Assembly (NCBI GenBank): GCA_021234155.1
Contig: JAJEKV010000033.1
Location: 1,639,745-1,703,744 of the forward strand
Length of the DNA: 64,000 nt
Reading direction: 5' to 3'
DNA from: Isoetes taiwanensis
Lineage: Eukaryota; Streptophyta; Lycopodiopsida; Isoetales; Isoetaceae
Shown here: positions 61,071 through 64,000 of the stretch, piece by piece
Layout: every line of letters begins with the position of its first letter
Numbering within the stretch: position 1 is the first letter of the stretch
The notes under the pieces: model-generated
Database searches by the model: none
Told to the model about the DNA's origin: nothing
Seen by the model: the letters and a program-made list of their open reading frames with translations, nothing else
Program-made: the position numbers and the translations under genes

Positions 61071-61461
61071 CTTTAAGAGGGCTTGAATTTCTTCTGTCGC
61101 AGCTACAAAATCCAAACCTTTTGAACTCAATTCATCTATGGTGGCATGAGCATTATTGAGGCCTGCATTCCCAAAATATTCTGCTAGAAGATTTGGTAAC
61201 ATGTTCCTATAGTTCAACATAATGGCTAGACCTGTGGACTGGCTAGAAGGCAGCACCTTGCGCCGTATATAGCTACATACAATTTCAAACAAAGTGAAGC
61301 TGGAATCATGGCCATACTTGCAAGCAAAAAGGAAAAAAAAAAACAAGAAAATTTAACATTACCTGTAGCAGCCATATCAGATCATCACCAGCATGAAGCA
61401 ATATAGCTGGAAGATTTGGCAACATGTTCCTACAGTTCAACAGAATGGCAAGACTTGTAAC
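61071..61461 (-). CDS. Two paralogous exons of an unidentified gene
   Basis: Exon A (61461-61363, 99 nt) and exon B (61238-61071, 168 nt) are both flanked by good plant splice sites (ccttctacccag and CAG/GTAATG; ccttctagccag and AAG/GTGACT) with a ~124-bp intron. Both are multiples of three, so they stay in frame. Their starts are alike: SLAILLNCRNMLPNL in A and GLAIMLNYRNMLPNL in B. Exon B goes on with NNAHATIDELSSKGLDFVAA, which is well-behaved coding text, and the frame may continue to 60948 (NRWEF, then HGALRPSADTKY). An upstream frame at 61811-61710 could be an earlier exon, but its phase does not match exon A. I do not recognise the family. It is either a real gene with an internal exon duplication or a pseudogene fragment. 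Confidence 0.5.
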
Positions 61462-62125
61462 CTGGGTAGAAGGCAAGCAAATACAACATTTTAAAATTCT
61501 AGAATACACTATCAGCATCAAATTTGTTAAGAAGTATAAGTGAAAGTATTAGCCTAGGATCTGGCTATTGTAAGTCGAAATACAGAACACATACTCTACG
61601 TAATTTTGTTTTACAGATTTAAAGGAACATAATGCTGATCTAGTTCATAGATTATATCTAATAAGTAAACATACATTTCAATTGACATAATTTCAAAAGC
61701 ACAAAACCTGTGGTGCTTGATTTTGTATGCTTTGATCACCTTCTTGTGCATTGCATCCTTTGATATTGGAATTACCCCCTTCTTCGCGTACCTCTCGCGG
61801 TCATTGTCCATGGCTTACTCTCATGATCTCAAGGCCAAGACTTCCCCGCCTTGCTCTAAGATCTTTAGATTTCATTTGATTTCCAGCATGTATCCGGGAT
61901 GTCACTTGTAGGCCGCATGTACCCGAGGAACCTATCAGCTTGAACATGCAAGCACAGCGTCTTATGGTGCCATTCATCCTTAATTTAGAGCGCATCCTTC
62001 ATCCTTAATTTAGGGCGCATCCACAACGGGCATATTCACAACTGGGAGCGAATCTGCCATCATGCAATGCGGATCTACCACGCCAAATCCACCCATTTAG
62101 ATCTGTATTTGATCATATCTGCTCT

Positions 62126-62353
62126 ATGCATATCTCTAACATACCAACCGGTATGGCAGAGCACTCCAAAAGCTCTAAACGTAGAAAGCAAAATTTCTTA
62201 CCCCCGACAAAACATGCACTAATTAAGCCCAACAACGGTTCACCTACCAACAATTTTGTGGGGCGTAGGATGGCCATGGCTAAGCAGCCCCTGCAGTTTA
62301 GTAGGGAACCCGCTGAAGCAAGAAAAAATTCTGAAGAGGTGGCATCATCTTAA
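62126..62353 (+). CDS. Hypothetical small basic protein, 75 aa
   Basis: An open frame with SKSSKRRKQNFLPPTKH near the N-terminus and a charged end. No domain. A 46-bp local duplication (catccttaatttagRGCGCATCC) precedes it at about 61976-62021. Weak support. Confidence 0.2.
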   Translation: MHISNIPTGMAEHSKSSKRRKQNFLPPTKHALIKPNNGSPTNNFVGRRMAMAKQPLQFSREPAEARKNSEEVASS

Positions 62354-62454
62354 CCGTTGCTTGGTATCCTCAAATCCTGATCGTTCAAATTAGGGCGCCA
62401 TGGAAGACACACGCTAAAACCTTATAATATAAAGAAGATGTGTTGGTAGTTACA

Positions 62455-62580
62455 ATATCTAGCATAATAACACGGGGTTTCTTTTGTATTTTTGTACTTT
62501 TTCCTATGGATTTCATATGATTTGATGGTCGTAATTCATGCGACGTACTAATGCATACATCTAGAGTGCAAGTACGCTTT
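62455..62580. repeat. Dispersed repeat, copy 2
   Basis: Matches 22,236-22,350 in order: acggggtttcttttg, tttttgtactt, ttcatatgatttgatggtcg. Also followed by GAGTGCA-like text in both copies. Confidence 0.65.
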
Positions 62581-62976
62581 CATGGAATTTGCTGACATTT
62601 CCTAATGGCTCGAGTTTCATTATCTTAGGGTTGTGAAGGTATCATCGCTGTGACTAACTCAAGCATTGTTATGGTGCAAAGCAGATTCTGTGTTTATCTT
62701 CTTGGCGCCGACGGATTCGAGTGAGCAACAAATTTATACCAACCACGTGTGGAAACCGATTTGTAAGCTTTGTAAGTTGTATGTTGAAGTCGAAAACTTG
62801 CTACAGAAAAATGGCTTTTTTGAATAGAGCATTTTTGTGATCCGTTTGGAAAACCTATTTATATAGAAATACAGTTAAGTTAGCACCTAGCACATACTGC
62901 ATAAAGTAATATACCACCTCGAAGGGTGGCCCATCCATCCATAACTCAACAACATCATATATCATCACTAGTAATG

Positions 62977-63000
62977 GTGCCCAGCGTTGCTAGGCATAAG
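62977..63000 (-). repeat. Inverted partner of the 46.5-kb phrase
   Basis: The reverse complement of GTGCCCAGCGTTGCTAG then GCATAAG matches 46533-46554. It is probably a conserved transposon terminus. Confidence 0.6.
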
Positions 63001-63109
63001 TTGGAAACTTGTGTGGCAAAACCTGCTCAAATTTTCGTGACTCCTTCTCATAAATCTAAATATAATAGGAAACGGCCTCAAGATTGGCCGAAGCTTTTAA
63101 GAGGTTTTG

Positions 63110-64000
63110 TGCATTCACACCTCTTCCTTTTCCCTTTGCTTTTTGCCCCATCCCGGAATTTCCCTTTTTCCCCATTTCCTATACACACTTTCCTTTTGCT
63201 TTTCCTCTTTTTTCCTCAGAAGTTTTCCTACAAGTCTTTTTTCCTTCTATTTTGTTTCCTTTTTTTTACCCACTTCCCTTCTCTTTTCCCCCTCTTTCCC
63301 CTTTTCCTTTTGTTGCCTTTTTTGACCTGGACACTTTTTCCCTCAGCCTTTCATCCTTTTCCCACCCTTCCCATTTTTCTCCCTTTCCTCTTTTCCCCTC
63401 CTTTTTTCTTTTTTCCTTTTCACTTTCCCTTTTCCCATGCACTTTCGCTCCATTTTCCCCACCTTTTCATGTGCCCTTTTCTTTCCTTTCCCCATCCCTC
63501 TTCCTCTTATCCTTTGCCCTTCCCTCGCCTCTCTTTTCCATTTCCTCCTCTTTCTTTTCTGCAGGCCCATTTTCCTTCCCTTCCTTCCTCTCGCTTTCAT
63601 TTTTCCTTTCCATTATTCTCACTAATCCTTTCGCTCCCCATGCCCTTTTCCCTTTCCTTTCCCCTTCTTTTTCTCACTTTCTTTCTTTCTCCTCATTTTC
63701 CATTTCCTCTCTACCTTTTTATTCTTTTCCTCCTTTTCCTCGTGACCCCTCCTTTCCCTTCTTCCACTTTCCCCTTCCTCTCTTTTTTCTTTTTTTCTTT
63801 TCTTTTCCCATGCTCTTTTTTCCCTTTTCCTCAGCCTCTTTCCCCTCTTCCTCCTCTTTTTCCTCACTCCTTTCTCATTCCTCTTCCTCTTTTTTCAATC
63901 TTTGTCTCTCACCCCTTTCTCCCCACCCCTTTTTCTCCTTTTCTCGACCCCTTTGCATCTTTTTCTTTCTCATTTTTCTTCTCCCTTTTCCGAGGGACTT
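63110..64000. repeat. ~890-bp polypyrimidine tract
   Basis: The + strand is almost entirely C and T to the window end, in short CCTTTTC/CCCTTTTT-like runs without a fixed period, with scattered G/A. The minus strand is polypurine. Open frames of 60-85 aa on both strands are composition artefacts. Confidence 0.9.

Noticed and set aside
63107-63867. Ser/Phe/Pro-rich and Lys/Arg-rich ORFs
   Set aside because: Composition artefacts of the polypyrimidine tract.

Overview
The window looks like intergenic and gene-poor DNA from a large, transposon-rich vascular plant nuclear genome. A fern is the best guess. The clues are a very long PLS-type PPR protein with a C-terminal DYW deaminase whose repeat wording resembles fern paralogues, plant-type introns, a eukaryotic tRNA-Pro, tRNA-derived SINEs and heavily decayed LINEs and Ty3 chromoviruses. 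No bacterial, organellar or rRNA signal was seen. The fern assignment is inference; a land plant is secure.

Layout. 0-2.4 kb holds a small coiled-coil ORF (-), a (GA)50 microsatellite and a SINE-like unit. 2.4-16.8 kb is one nested unit: a decayed LINE (LINE-A, +) split inside its reverse transcriptase, just before the GCPLSP motif, by a 9.07-kb element at 6212-15276 with 23-bp terminal inverted repeats. That insert carries, on +, remnants of a coiled-coil protein, a RING-like finger, a Ulp1-type cysteine protease and an FCP1-type HAD phosphatase domain. On - it carries a frameshifted transposase-like protein with a readable D-D-E triad. The two gene sets converge on a 3 x 183-bp tandem repeat. 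This is the best candidate for an undescribed system. A Ty3 chromovirus remnant (RT, integrase, chromodomain, LTR-like end) follows at 16.8-19.4 kb. 19.4-25.6 kb is mostly unrecognised AT-rich DNA.

25.6-30.9 kb holds a SINE, an intact tRNA-Pro(UGG) and the one clearly intact protein gene: an eight-exon OTU deubiquitinase (OTU2/YOD1 type, 208 aa, -). Its intron 2 carries a 93-bp tandem duplication that duplicates the 3' splice site. A second LINE of the LINE-A family (LINE-B, -, 30.9-36.4 kb) ends only about 170 bp upstream of the OTU2 start codon. An L1-type LINE (-) lies at 37.9-42.6 kb, followed by an O-methyltransferase fragment, a strong 107-bp hairpin and another SINE.

47.25-50.27 kb is the PPR-DYW gene, broken by clustered frameshifts before its E/DYW tail and ending in DYN instead of DYW. 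52.2-53.0 kb is a UDP-glycosyltransferase pseudogene (-). 57.6-59.4 kb is a second Ty3 remnant. 61.1-61.5 kb has two duplicated exons of an unidentified gene (-). The last ~890 bp are almost pure pyrimidine on the + strand.

The cellular genes do not form a pathway. OTU2 and tRNA-Pro are housekeeping; the PPR, UGT and OMT copies are broken members of large families. The Ulp1, RING, FCP1-like and transposase pieces probably belong together as the cargo of one mobile element.
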